Shown piece by piece: positions 1-8,078 of a DNA stretch of 64,000 bases (positions within the stretch are counted from its first letter, which is position 1; every line of letters begins with the position of its first letter). The notes beneath the pieces are model-generated. The model saw only the letters and a list, made by a program, of their open reading frames with translations, made no database searches and had not been told where the DNA came from. The DNA lies in the NCBI RefSeq assembly GCF_020144665.1, contig NZ_JAAHBQ010000012.1:1-64000 (forward strand), given 5' to 3'. This DNA comes from Oscillatoria salina IIICB1 (GTDB lineage: Bacteria; Cyanobacteriota; Cyanobacteriia; Cyanobacteriales; SIO1D9). The translations under genes were made by a program, and so were the position numbers.

Positions 1-2
1 CG

Positions 3-107
3 GCTAATATTCTCAAAAAAGTAGCGGCGACTTTGAAATTTTCTCTCAAAGGAGTCAGTAGGGGCGCTTTGACTACGCCAAATAGAGTCCATTTTTGGAT
101 GGCTTAA
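3..107 (+). pseudogene. tnpB: C-terminal end of an IS200/IS605-family TnpB (runs off left edge)
   Basis: Translating from base 3 gives a peptide beginning ANILKKVAATL, containing RGALTTPNRV and ending FWMA-stop. This resembles the basic tail that follows the last catalytic motif of cyanobacterial TnpB proteins. TnpB is the RNA-guided nuclease that accompanies IS200/IS605 transposons. Only about 34 residues are inside the window, so it cannot be judged whether the full gene is intact. A terminal hairpin follows directly and then a disrupted host gene, as expected for the right end of such an element. Family assignment rests on the tail motif and the hairpin. Confidence 0.7.
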
Positions 108-150
108 GAATCCCCTCCCTTTAGCAACGCGGAGGGAGGGGAGCAGTCAA
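108..150 (+). mobile_element. Right-end hairpin of IS200/IS605-type element
   Basis: A perfect 10-bp stem (111-120 pairs with 133-142, arm TCCCTCCCCT on one strand) has a 12-base loop and begins four bases after the tnpB stop. Just beyond it is TCAA (147-150), like the 3' cleavage tetranucleotide known from some IS200/IS605 elements. Host coding sequence resumes immediately after it (GAC TGG from 152). These elements make no target duplication, so the exact edge (about 146-151) is inferred. Confidence 0.65.
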
Positions 151-151
151 T

Positions 152-1963
152 GACTGGAATACAATTGGTAATGCTAGTATTCAAACCGCCGACTTTGGTA
201 ACTCTCCGACTGAAGGACAGTTTCAAGCTTTAATTACTACTGGTAATAATTCAGTCAGCGATTTTGAATTAGAAAGTTTTCTCGGATTAAATGGGGGAAT
301 ATTAGATAATCTGGGTAACGGAAATGCGATTGAAGGGTCTGCCTTGCAATTTATTCCGATAACTGTCGAAGCTGGCGAGATTCTTAGTTTTGATTGGAAT
401 TTCCTGACTAATGAGTCTATTCCTGGCACTGTTTATAACGACTTGGGTTTGGTTTCTATTTCCTCAGATTTAGCCAAGTTAGCCGATACTAATAGTAACT
501 TGTTCCGCTCTAGCAACTCTTTTGGTCTAGAAACAAATTATGGAACGTTCAGTTACGAGTTTACAACGGCTGGTACTTTTACGGTAGGAATTGCGGTAGT
601 AGACACTGGCAACCAAGCTGTTGATTCAGCATTGCTGATTGATAATTTGAGATTAGAATCTGCTCAAGTATTTGGTTTTGAAACTGGTGATTTTACTGAT
701 TGGCAAGTTATCGGTGATGCTAGTATCCACACTGCTGAATTTGGTCTTAATCCAACTGAAGGGACGTTTCAGGCTTTGATTACTACTAACGATAATGCTG
801 TTAGCGGTGAGGAAATTGCTAGTTTTCTAGGATTAAATTCTGCTCAGATTAGTAGTTTGGGTAATGGCAATGTTGCTGAGGCTTCAGCTTTACAATTAAT
901 GCCGATAACAGTCAAAGCTGGAGATGTTTTAAGTTTTGATTGGAATTTCTTAACTAATGAATCTACTCCTAGTAGTTCGTTTAATGATTTTGGCTTTGTC
1001 TCAATTTCTAATTCTTTGTTCGAGTTAGTGGATACAAATAGTTCTTTTGATTCTTTCAATAGTCAATTTCGTTCCCAGACTGGTTACGGTAGTTTTAGTT
1101 ATGAATTTACTCAGGGAGGTACTTACACAATTGGTATTGGAGTAGCAGATGCAGAAGATCCTGCGGTTAATTCGGCATTACTAATTGATAACTTAAAAAT
1201 TGTCTCGAATACTTCCAAAGTTAAACTTAGCAATCAATCTGAGACAGTATTGAGCAATGATGCTAATGAACTAATCTCGCCGCGCGCTAATTCTCACTCA
1301 TCTGTAACAAAATTATCAACCAGTGAATCGTCACCACTAACTGATGTTACTTCAGTAACCACGAGTAATCAATCCGAGACAGGGCTGGGCAATGGTGTCA
1401 ATGAACCAATCTCCGATTTCGTTAATTCTCAGTCATCTCTAACACAATCGTCAACTACCAACTCACCAGAATTAATTGATTTAACTTCATCGACAAATCA
1501 ATCAGTACCAGTTACTATTCCAGTAGTTGAAAGCGATGCAGCTTTTGAGAATTTTGCAGGTTTGTACGCTGTGGAAAACTCGCGCGGAACGGTTATCGAT
1601 CCTTTAACTGGTCAACGTTTCGATCCTGGAGAAGCAGGTTATATTGGTGCAGCGATTCGCCAAAGTCAGCTTCCCGGTAAAGGAGTCAGTTTCAATCGCG
1701 ACGGTATTGATGCAGCAACCATTTTTCTCGAAAGTTCTCTATACGCACCATTTCTGATTGCTGATGGCACACCCGAAAAGCTTTTGGATGCTAATTCTGC
1801 TAACGATCCTGCGGTTTACTTTGCTTTCGCCAATGCTAACCCAGATCGACAAAATCACCTTCGTGCGCTAGGAAACAATACTTTTGGTTTTGAGGATATG
1901 TTTGGCGGTGGCGACTTTGACTTCAACGATCTGACGTTTAGTGCTGATTACGCGATCGCCTAA
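152..1963 (+). pseudogene. DUF4114 repeat surface/secreted protein, 5' end removed by IS insertion
   Basis: Open from 152, but with an in-frame stop at 122-124 inside the IS end and no credible start (first possible is a TTG at 344). The protein has two tandem repeats of roughly 165-180 residues. Each begins DW..IG.ASI.TA.FG and contains PTEG.FQALITT, SFLGLN, GNGN and SFDWNFLTNES. A Ser/Thr/Asn-rich linker follows, then a C-terminal DUF4114 domain ending in the acidic motif FGGGDFDFNDL, which in this family is thought to bind calcium. Repeat 1 has lost its start at the transposon junction, so signal peptide and promoter are missing. Related proteins are usually extracellular. The frame is otherwise clean, which suggests a recent insertion. 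Confidence 0.75.
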
Positions 1964-2005
1964 ACTTGTTTCAAATACAATGATGTTTTCTGAACATTGT
2001 TACTT

Positions 2006-2035
2006 TGTAGAGGCGTTATACATAACGTCTCTACA
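2006..2035. repeat. Dispersed TGTAGAGACGT hairpin, copy 1
   Basis: Arms 2006-2019 and 2022-2035 are complementary over 14 bp with one G-T pair and a two-base loop. It belongs to a family of near-perfect hairpins scattered through this window (also 8049, 27580, 62931, 63869). It lies just after a stop codon, so it could also act as a terminator. Confidence 0.7.
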
Positions 2036-2125
2036 CAATATATTTAACATTCTCTTTTCAATTTCATCTTACAGAATGATAATTTAACTATCACAATTAC
2101 TAACAAGAGAAAATGTCTGACGGAG

Positions 2126-2311
2126 TTATAAGCTAGGTTTTGGTTTAGAATCAGGTAATTCTGGAGAAGGTTTTCCTTTTTTCAATTGATAGCCTTGTCT
2201 TTCTAACTGTTTGACAAATTGAGTTGAGTCATATTTCGGTTTAGGAGATTCGGAAGATGGCTTGGCTTTGGCTTCTCTTCGTTGTTGTTTAAGTTTAGCT
2301 TGTTTACCCAT
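2126..2311 (-). CDS. Small basic hypothetical protein (61 aa)
   Basis: A lysine/proline/serine-rich protein beginning MGKQAKLKQQRREAKAKP, likely largely disordered with a short helical segment around YDSTQFVKQLERQGYQL. A strong ribosome binding site (GAGGAG) sits about six bases before the ATG, which supports real translation despite the low-complexity composition. It lies 26 bases after the TPR gene on the same strand and is probably co-transcribed with it. No domain is recognised and no function is assigned. Confidence 0.6.
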   Translation of the reverse strand: MGKQAKLKQQRREAKAKPSSESPKPKYDSTQFVKQLERQGYQLKKGKPSPELPDSKPKPSL

Positions 2312-2337
2312 AAAATTCTCCTCGCTTGAGAGTTAAA

Positions 2338-2835
2338 TTAGTTTCTGAGATAAATTAGGGCGGAGTTACGCTTTTGCCTTGCTAAATCAAAATCTGGAAA
2401 AATTTTTAAAGCTTCGTCGAAAGAAGATACTGCTTCTTGGTAACGTCCCAATTGCATAAACATGATACCGTTATTATACCAAGTTCTCGACATTAGATCG
2501 GCGCGATCGGGATTAATTTTTATTACTTGGTGATAAGATTCGACGGCTTCGTTAAAGCGTCCGAGACTGCTGAGAATTACAGCCCGATTATACCAAGTTA
2601 AAGCCAAAGATTCATCATCGATATTTTCAAAAGAAAGGGCGCGATCGCAAGCGGCGATCGCTTCTGTGGGGTTATTAGATTCGCTACAAGATTGCGCCCA
2701 GTATTCAAAGTTATTCTCTGGTTGTGCGATTTCTTGTGCTAGCAGTCTAACTTGGAAATTACTCACCACCGAAGTTGCGATCGCCAAGAAACTAACTATT
2801 GTCGATATTCCCAAAATCCTAAAATTAGTTTTCAT
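2338..2835 (-). CDS. Tetratricopeptide repeat protein (165 aa)
   Basis: An N-terminal hydrophobic segment (residues about 8-27) looks like a signal peptide or anchor. It is followed by TPR units with the usual spacing: TWYNRAVILSSLGRFNEAVESY, then TWYNNGIMFMQLGRYQEAVSSFDEAL. TPR motifs mediate protein-protein contacts, so this is likely a periplasmic or membrane-attached scaffold. It precedes the 61-aa basic protein and follows the kinase gene in the same direction. No specific partner can be named. Confidence 0.8.
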   Translation of the reverse strand: MKTNFRILGISTIVSFLAIATSVVSNFQVRLLAQEIAQPENNFEYWAQSCSESNNPTEAIAACDRALSFENIDDESLALTWYNRAVILSSLGRFNEAVESYHQVIKINPDRADLMSRTWYNNGIMFMQLGRYQEAVSSFDEALKIFPDFDLARQKRNSALIYLRN

Positions 2836-2893
2836 CTTACTTTACTAGCAAAAAACCTCAAAATAGTCCTAAATTACCAGTAATCTTGTTAGT

Positions 2894-4513
2894 TTAAGTA
2901 ATTTCTTTTGGTAATGGTATGCCGACGCTAGTATGAAAATCTTTTTGTACTTTACGGGCAAGTCGGCGCGAAACTTGACGGACAATTTGTCTTAACAAAC
3001 GATCCCCAGTGCTTTCTACAATTGTAGCTGGCATATTACGAATAAAGCCAGGAAATTGCACGGCAACTTCTAAATTTAGCTGCCAGATCCATTGAGTAAA
3101 AACCGCAGGTATTGCTGCATTTGAAGATTCTGGAAATGTAAATTTTGTTCCTTCAAAAGGAACTTCTTGTAAATAAAAGCTCCCTTGAAAATCTACCTCA
3201 TAACCAGGAGGAGTATAATCCGCTAAAGGAATAGTGCTAATCCGATAAATTCCTCGATCGTCTGGCGGTACTAATTCTAAACCAATTCTAACTTCTTGTT
3301 CGTAGTTAAAAGCACCATAACGCCCGATTAATAAATCGTAGGCATTAGCACCCATTGGCGAGACTTGCATTGGTGTAGCGCAGCGAGGAAACCAACTGTT
3401 ATGCTGAGTAAGATATTCAGCTACTCGTGCTTTTGGGGCGTATAGTTTGATAGAATCTTCATAATATAGGTGAAATCGAGTCCAGTCCAAGGCGATCGCC
3501 TCAGACACTTTACTTGATACGGTACTAGAAAATGCTTTGATTTTATTACCTAAAGCTACACGAACTTTAGGCTTATTTCCTTCTATTTGAATGTCATTTT
3601 GCTTGTCTAAGTTTTCTAAATCTTTCATTACTTCCCCAACAAATTTATAGCGCTGCTTGATATTCATTTTAATCATTTTGTCAAGCAAATTTGCTAATTC
3701 TTTACTTACTGGATTAGCTACTAAATAATGTCGCCATATTAACTCACTTTCGAGCGCGTCGTAAAGGTCAAACGGCTCAACATTAGTGAGTAAATGAATA
3801 CAAGTAACACCCAAGCTAAAAATATCGCTAGCAAAGATAGCTTTGCCAAAACTTTGTTCCGGTGCGACATAACTTGCTGAGCCAATTTGCGTTCCTGTTT
3901 TGGCAAAATTTACCGGATTCAGATATTTAGCCGCACCAAAATCTACTAATACTAAATTGCCTTTTTCTTCTGCTAAACTAGAGTGAGAATAAACTTGACG
4001 ACGGATAATGTTTTCTGGTTTAATATCGCGGTGAATTATTTTTTCGGAATGAATAAATTGCAAAACTGGTAATAAATCTCTAAGCAAATTTTTGATTTTA
4101 CTTTCGTTAAAGGCTCCGGTTTCTGTTAATTCTTGAGCTAAATTTTGTCCTTCAATAAATTCTTGAATAATATAGAGGCGTTGCTCTTGCTCAAAATGAG
4201 CTAAAAGTTCGGGGATTTGCGGATGTTTTCCTAAAGCTTCTAAACGCTCTGCTTCTTGATGAAATAAAATTGCTGCTTTCTGAGGATTACTAGTACCTTG
4301 AGATTGAGGATAAAACTGTTTAATCGCGCAGTGAGGTTGAGAGGGTTTATACTCATCTCTAGCTAAAAAAGTTCTGCCAAAACCACCACCACCAAGAGGT
4401 TTTATAGCACGATAGCGTTCGGCTAGCAAGAGTTTAGTTCCGCAATTTTGGCAAAACTTATTTTGGTGCGGATTTTGTGGTTTTGGGCAATTAGGATTAA
4501 GACAGTAGCTCAT
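2894..4513 (-). CDS. Zinc-ribbon Ser/Thr protein kinase fused to DUF1997
   Basis: 539 residues in three parts. (1) An N-terminal zinc ribbon with Cys4, Cys9, Cys21 and Cys24, as in many cyanobacterial 4-Cys kinases. (2) A eukaryotic-type kinase domain (about 30-300) with glycine loop GGGGFGRTF, catalytic lysine in CAIKQF, HRDIKPEN, DFGAA and APEQ, so the active site is complete. (3) A C-terminal region (about 340-535) starting ALDWTRFHLYYEDS that resembles the cyanobacterial/plastid DUF1997 family, normally a stand-alone protein. No transmembrane segment is seen, so it is likely cytoplasmic. The fusion suggests that the DUF1997 part receives or localises kinase activity; this is inference. 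Confidence 0.85.
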   Translation of the reverse strand: MSYCLNPNCPKPQNPHQNKFCQNCGTKLLLAERYRAIKPLGGGGFGRTFLARDEYKPSQPHCAIKQFYPQSQGTSNPQKAAILFHQEAERLEALGKHPQIPELLAHFEQEQRLYIIQEFIEGQNLAQELTETGAFNESKIKNLLRDLLPVLQFIHSEKIIHRDIKPENIIRRQVYSHSSLAEEKGNLVLVDFGAAKYLNPVNFAKTGTQIGSASYVAPEQSFGKAIFASDIFSLGVTCIHLLTNVEPFDLYDALESELIWRHYLVANPVSKELANLLDKMIKMNIKQRYKFVGEVMKDLENLDKQNDIQIEGNKPKVRVALGNKIKAFSSTVSSKVSEAIALDWTRFHLYYEDSIKLYAPKARVAEYLTQHNSWFPRCATPMQVSPMGANAYDLLIGRYGAFNYEQEVRIGLELVPPDDRGIYRISTIPLADYTPPGYEVDFQGSFYLQEVPFEGTKFTFPESSNAAIPAVFTQWIWQLNLEVAVQFPGFIRNMPATIVESTGDRLLRQIVRQVSRRLARKVQKDFHTSVGIPLPKEIT

Positions 4514-4640
4514 TGTGATGCGATCGCTAGATAATAAGTGTAAGGCAATTTTCCAAGAGAATCGCGTTTTTTTTCAATTCAGGATAATTAAAAAGTTGTA
4601 AATCGCTATCTTGGAAAGAAATGAGCGTTTAACTAGCATT

Positions 4641-5258
4641 TTAAATTTTTAAACTGAAAATTGCTAGTAGTCCCAAGCTGACGATCGCTACCCCAGAAAT
4701 GCGGTTAAGCAGGTGCATTCTTCGCAAAATTGCTTGTTGGCGAAACAGAGAGATGCCACTGCATAGTAACAGCCACCAGAAAGTTGAACCTGCAAAAACT
4801 CCGACAACTAATGCCATTGCTTCCGCGAGGCTGCGGCGATCGCTACCTAAGCCTACACTAGCAAACACTCCCGCAAAAGAGATAATTGTCGTCGGGTTGC
4901 TCAAAGTGAGGAGAAACGTTGAAAAATAAGCATTCAGCCAGCCTTGACTGTTTGAGGAAGTTGTTTGTTTTGCTGGTGGTTGGCGAAAAGTCTTCACTCC
5001 CAAGTAACACAGGAAAACACCACCGAGTAACCGCAACCAAAATTCTTGTTGAATCAAGAAATTAGAGATCAAACTTAAGCCAAATCCTGCGATACTACCA
5101 TAAATAGCATCCGCAGTAGCCGCACCTAGCCCGGAAACAAAACCAACTAGATATCCCTGAGTTAGGGTGCGATTAATGCACAATAAGCCAATAACTCCCA
5201 CTGGCGCAGCGATCGCGAAACCAATCGCTACCCCTTGCCCAAAAAAACTAATTTCCAT
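4641..5258 (-). CDS. LysE/RhtB-family amino-acid exporter
   Basis: 205 residues, about six hydrophobic segments, with the family N-terminus (GVAIGFAIAAPVGVIGLLCINRTLTQG) and conserved glycine-rich helix G.VSGLGAATADAIYG. LysE-family proteins export amino acids or derivatives across the inner membrane using ion gradients. The gene is divergent from an Lrp/AsnC regulator 116 bases away. This is a common arrangement in which the regulator senses the amino acid and controls the exporter. The substrate is not deducible. Confidence 0.88.
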   Translation of the reverse strand: MEISFFGQGVAIGFAIAAPVGVIGLLCINRTLTQGYLVGFVSGLGAATADAIYGSIAGFGLSLISNFLIQQEFWLRLLGGVFLCYLGVKTFRQPPAKQTTSSNSQGWLNAYFSTFLLTLSNPTTIISFAGVFASVGLGSDRRSLAEAMALVVGVFAGSTFWWLLLCSGISLFRQQAILRRMHLLNRISGVAIVSLGLLAIFSLKI

Positions 5259-5374
5259 AGTTTTAAACTCTACTATTAAGGTTTACCTTAAATTAATTTA
5301 GATAATTTATTGCTCATTTTGAACAGTAATTTCTAAGTATTTTTGTCAAAATACATAAAAAATCAAGGTAAAAA

Positions 5375-5860
5375 GTGATTATGGCTTTAAATAATGACAA
5401 ATTAAAATTATTAGACGAAACAAGCTGGCAACTGTTAGAGGCTTTACAAACTAACGCACGGCTTTCTTTTTCTGAATTAGGGCGGATGGTAAAACTATCC
5501 TCACCAGCCGCCGCCGAAAGAATCAGGCGTTTAGAAGAAGCGGGAGTGATTCTGGGATATCAAGCGCAATTGAATGCAAAAGAAATTGGTTTACCTCTAA
5601 GTGCCATAATTCAACTAACTACTTCTCCAGAAAAGTATCCGCAAATTATTGCCTTACTTCATGAGTTGCCAGAAGTGTTAGAATGTCATCATGTAACGGG
5701 AAATTACTCTTTGTTCCTCAAAGTAATTTCTTCTTCGATTTCTCATCTAGAGGAGTTGATTGGTAAACTCAGTTTGCACGGAAAAACGAGTACCTCGATT
5801 ATACTTTCTTCGCCAATCAACGCCAGAGCAATAAATTCCCAGTCCTTTCCTCGAATTTAA
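5375..5860 (+). CDS. Lrp/AsnC-family transcriptional regulator
   Basis: 161 residues: an N-terminal AsnC-type helix-turn-helix (LDETSWQLLEALQTNARLSFSELGRMVKLSSPAAAERIRRLEEAGVI) and a C-terminal RAM ligand-binding domain (LNAKEIGLPLSAIIQ through the CHHVTGNYSLFLKV motif). GTG at 5375 lies seven bases from AAGG; an ATG at 5381 is a fair alternative and would remove two residues. It is divergently transcribed from the LysE exporter and probably controls it from the shared intergenic region. Confidence 0.9.
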   Translation: MIMALNNDKLKLLDETSWQLLEALQTNARLSFSELGRMVKLSSPAAAERIRRLEEAGVILGYQAQLNAKEIGLPLSAIIQLTTSPEKYPQIIALLHELPEVLECHHVTGNYSLFLKVISSSISHLEELIGKLSLHGKTSTSIILSSPINARAINSQSFPRI

Positions 5861-5916
5861 ACTACTAACAAATGTGTTTTTGGGAGATTTTTCGCTCTTT
5901 TCCTCAACGATCGCCC

Positions 5917-5952
5917 AAAAAAAATTACCTCCCTAGTGGGAGGTATTTTTTT
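5917..5952. terminator. Bidirectional rho-independent terminator
   Basis: A 7-bp stem (5927-5933 with 5938-5944, loop TAGT) is flanked by an A-run on the left and a T-run on the right. It sits between the convergent lrp-type and infC genes and can terminate both. Confidence 0.85.
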
Positions 5953-5975
5953 AATTGAATGAAGAGAAAATTAAT

Positions 5976-6479
5976 TTAAGAAGCCGGAACCACTTGGACG
6001 ATCAGCGATCGCCGATCGAAGGTTTGTACTTTTGCGGCTTCACCGAGATCCGAAATTACTCTTTCTAGTAATTCAATTGCGCGATCGCGGTGTTGACGTT
6101 CCCGACCTCGTAAGCGAACTTGAAACTTAACTAAATTGCCTTTGTCCAACCATTGTACTGCTCTGTCGATGCGGATGCCATAATCAGAGTCACCCACGTT
6201 AGGACGAAGTTTAACTTCTTTGAGAGTTGGTTTCGCACTCTGATTTTGACGCTGACGCTTTTGTTGTTGGTACTTATGTTTACCGTAGTCGAGAATTTTT
6301 GCTACGGGAGCGTCATTTTTTCTCTGCGAAACGACCACTAAATCTAGTCCGGCTTGTTTCGCTTCTCGTAAAGCTTCTGAAGTGTCAGTTAAACCACGAT
6401 TGTTGTTTTCTTTGTCGATCAACAAAACTTGGTCAGCTTTGATATGACGGTTAATCTGTTGCTTAGACTTAAATGCGAT
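5976..6479 (-). CDS. infC: Translation initiation factor IF-3 (divergent paralogue), likely ATC start
   Basis: IF-3 binds the 30S subunit and proofreads start-codon choice. The protein shows the family core: LVVVSQRKNDAPVAKILDYGKHKYQQQ..., KEVKLRPNVGDSDYGIRI..A, the FQVRLRGRE motif and IVQVVPAS. Starting at the first usual start codon (TTG, 6425) would cut off the conserved QINRHIKADQVLLID segment. Reading upstream in frame reaches ATC at 6477-6479, eight bases after AGGAG, giving 167 residues. No ATG, GTG or TTG suits that ribosome site. Rare AUU/AUC starts are known for infC in other bacteria, where IF-3 represses its own translation. The sequence is atypical for the main cyanobacterial IF-3, so a second copy may exist elsewhere. 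Confidence 0.85.
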   Translation of the reverse strand: MAFKSKQQINRHIKADQVLLIDKENNNRGLTDTSEALREAKQAGLDLVVVSQRKNDAPVAKILDYGKHKYQQQKRQRQNQSAKPTLKEVKLRPNVGDSDYGIRIDRAVQWLDKGNLVKFQVRLRGRERQHRDRAIELLERVISDLGEAAKVQTFDRRSLIVQVVPAS

Positions 6480-6540
6480 AACAATTTCTCCTGTAATTCA
6501 ACATTGGTGTTGTTACTACCATACTAGCTTAACTATCAAT

Positions 6541-6568
6541 AATCTCTCATTGATAAATGAGAGATTTT
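6541..6568 (-). terminator. Hairpin between SDR gene and infC
   Basis: A 10-bp perfect stem (6541-6550 with 6557-6566) lies 30 bases downstream of the SDR stop and 60 bases upstream of infC. There is no clear T-run on the minus strand, so it may be a weak terminator or an element of the infC leader. Confidence 0.45.
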
Positions 6569-6595
6569 AAGAATCTGCAAAATCAAAGTATAAGT

Positions 6596-7393
6596 TTACA
6601 CGCTAGCGACTGAACCACCATCGACTCGATAATTAGAACCGACTACAAAACTAGCTAATTCTGAGCAAAGGAAAGCAATGACTGCGGCTACTTCTTGAGG
6701 TTTTCCTCGTCGTTTCAGTTCCAAATGAGGACGTTTCTCTTCCAGAAAAGTAGCGATCGCTTTATCGAAGCTTACTCCTAACTTTTGCGATCGCTTCTCC
6801 ATCATTTTGTCGGTCATTGGTGTCTCGATAAATGCTGGAGCCACACTATTGACTAAAATCCCATCTTGTGCATAAGCTTTCGATAAATTTTTCGCCAGAT
6901 TGATAATTGCCGCTTTGGCGGCACAGTAAGGCATTTCATCAGGATAAGGCTGAAGCGCATCTTCGGAACTAACTAAAACGATTCTTCCCCAACCTGCTTC
7001 GCGCATCGAAGGAATAAAAGCGCGACAAACTCGGACTGCTGCCATCAAGTCTACATCAAGAGTATCAAACCAATCGCGATCGCTGAGTTCGAGAAATTCT
7101 TTCGTAGCCCCGGTAATTCCTGCCGCATTAACCAGAATATTAACTTCACCAAAGCGATCGAGAATCTGCTTTTGGGCTGATTCTACATCTTCTAAATTAG
7201 TTAAATCTGCTTGTACCGGAAAAGTTTCACCAACTTTTTTAACTTCCTCCACTGCTTGTTCGAGTTTGTCCGCAGTTTTATCCACTAAAGCAATTTTCGC
7301 ACCTTCGGAAGCAAGTAATTTCGCAGTTTCTTGACCGATACCCGAATCTCCTCCAGTAATTACAGCTACTTTTCCTTTGATTCCAAAATCCAT
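6596..7393 (-). CDS. Short-chain dehydrogenase/reductase (SDR)
   Basis: 265 residues, classical SDR. The Rossmann cofactor motif is TGGDSGIGQ (residues 13-21), with D following the second strand (VDKT, suggesting NAD preference). NAAG, the catalytic Ser in LVSSEDA and the YCAAK active-site Tyr/Lys are also present, and the C-terminus is SNYRVDGGS. The enzyme oxidises or reduces an alcohol/carbonyl substrate that cannot be specified. It is oriented the same way as infC but separated from it by a hairpin. Confidence 0.88.
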   Translation of the reverse strand: MDFGIKGKVAVITGGDSGIGQETAKLLASEGAKIALVDKTADKLEQAVEEVKKVGETFPVQADLTNLEDVESAQKQILDRFGEVNILVNAAGITGATKEFLELSDRDWFDTLDVDLMAAVRVCRAFIPSMREAGWGRIVLVSSEDALQPYPDEMPYCAAKAAIINLAKNLSKAYAQDGILVNSVAPAFIETPMTDKMMEKRSQKLGVSFDKAIATFLEEKRPHLELKRRGKPQEVAAVIAFLCSELASFVVGSNYRVDGGSVASV

Positions 7394-7574
7394 CTGAATA
7401 ATATCTCCGATAATTTAGCCAGATTCAACACTTAAAATTAATTAGCCTATTGATGGTAAATAAAAGCATTTTGTGCGAATCCTGTCGCTCATGATAAAAA
7501 TTATTAAGATATTTTTTGTCTATCGTGGAGTAGAGATATTTACTCAGTTTGACAATTCAGCGCAGGAGTTAAAC

Positions 7575-8051
7575 ATGATTCCCCAAAATCATACTACAAG
7601 CGATGATGACCAATTTGACTTAAATCGCTTCCTCAAAGCCCAAGCAAGAGTCTACGATCCTGTAATTACCGAGTTAAGAAATGGTCGAAAGCGAACTCAT
7701 TGGATGTGGTATATCTTGCCACAGATAGATGGATTAGCCCAAAGTGCAACTTCAAAACATTATGCAATCAAAAGCAGAGAAGAAGCAGAAGCATATCTCA
7801 ATCATCCTATTTTGGGAAAAAGATTATTAGAATGTACCGAAACAGTTTTAGCGATCGAGGGACGTACAATTTCGGAAATATTTGGTTATCCTGACGACCT
7901 CAAGCTAAAATCTTCCATGACTTTGTTTGCTCATTTAACAAGTCCTAATTCAGTATTTTTGCGCGTACTGGATAAATATTTTCAGGGAGAAAAAGATTTC
8001 AAAACACTCCAGTTATTAGAGAAACTTTCAGGAGAAAAAAATGTTATGTAG
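7575..8051 (+). CDS. DUF1810 family protein
   Basis: 158 residues from the ATG at 7575, preceded by AGGAG seven bases upstream. A longer frame back to 7473 lacks a ribosome site and adds a non-conserved tail. DUF1810 landmarks: DLNRFLKAQARVYDPVITELRNG, the HWMWYILPQIDGL motif and an SSMTLFAHL segment. The family is small, soluble and of unknown biochemical role. The stop codon lies inside a dispersed hairpin repeat. Confidence 0.85.
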   Translation: MIPQNHTTSDDDQFDLNRFLKAQARVYDPVITELRNGRKRTHWMWYILPQIDGLAQSATSKHYAIKSREEAEAYLNHPILGKRLLECTETVLAIEGRTISEIFGYPDDLKLKSSMTLFAHLTSPNSVFLRVLDKYFQGEKDFKTLQLLEKLSGEKNVM

Positions 8052-8074
8052 AGACGTTGCACGCAACGTCTCTA
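8049..8074. repeat. Dispersed TAGAGACGTTGC hairpin, copy 2
   Basis: Perfect 12-bp inverted repeat (8049-8060 and 8063-8074) with a two-base loop. It supplies the TAG stop of the DUF1810 gene and lies between convergent genes. Confidence 0.8.
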
Positions 8075-8078
8075 GCTA

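Noticed and set aside
7473-7574. N-terminal extension of the DUF1810 protein
   Set aside because: No ribosome site before it, whereas AGGAG precedes the ATG at 7575.
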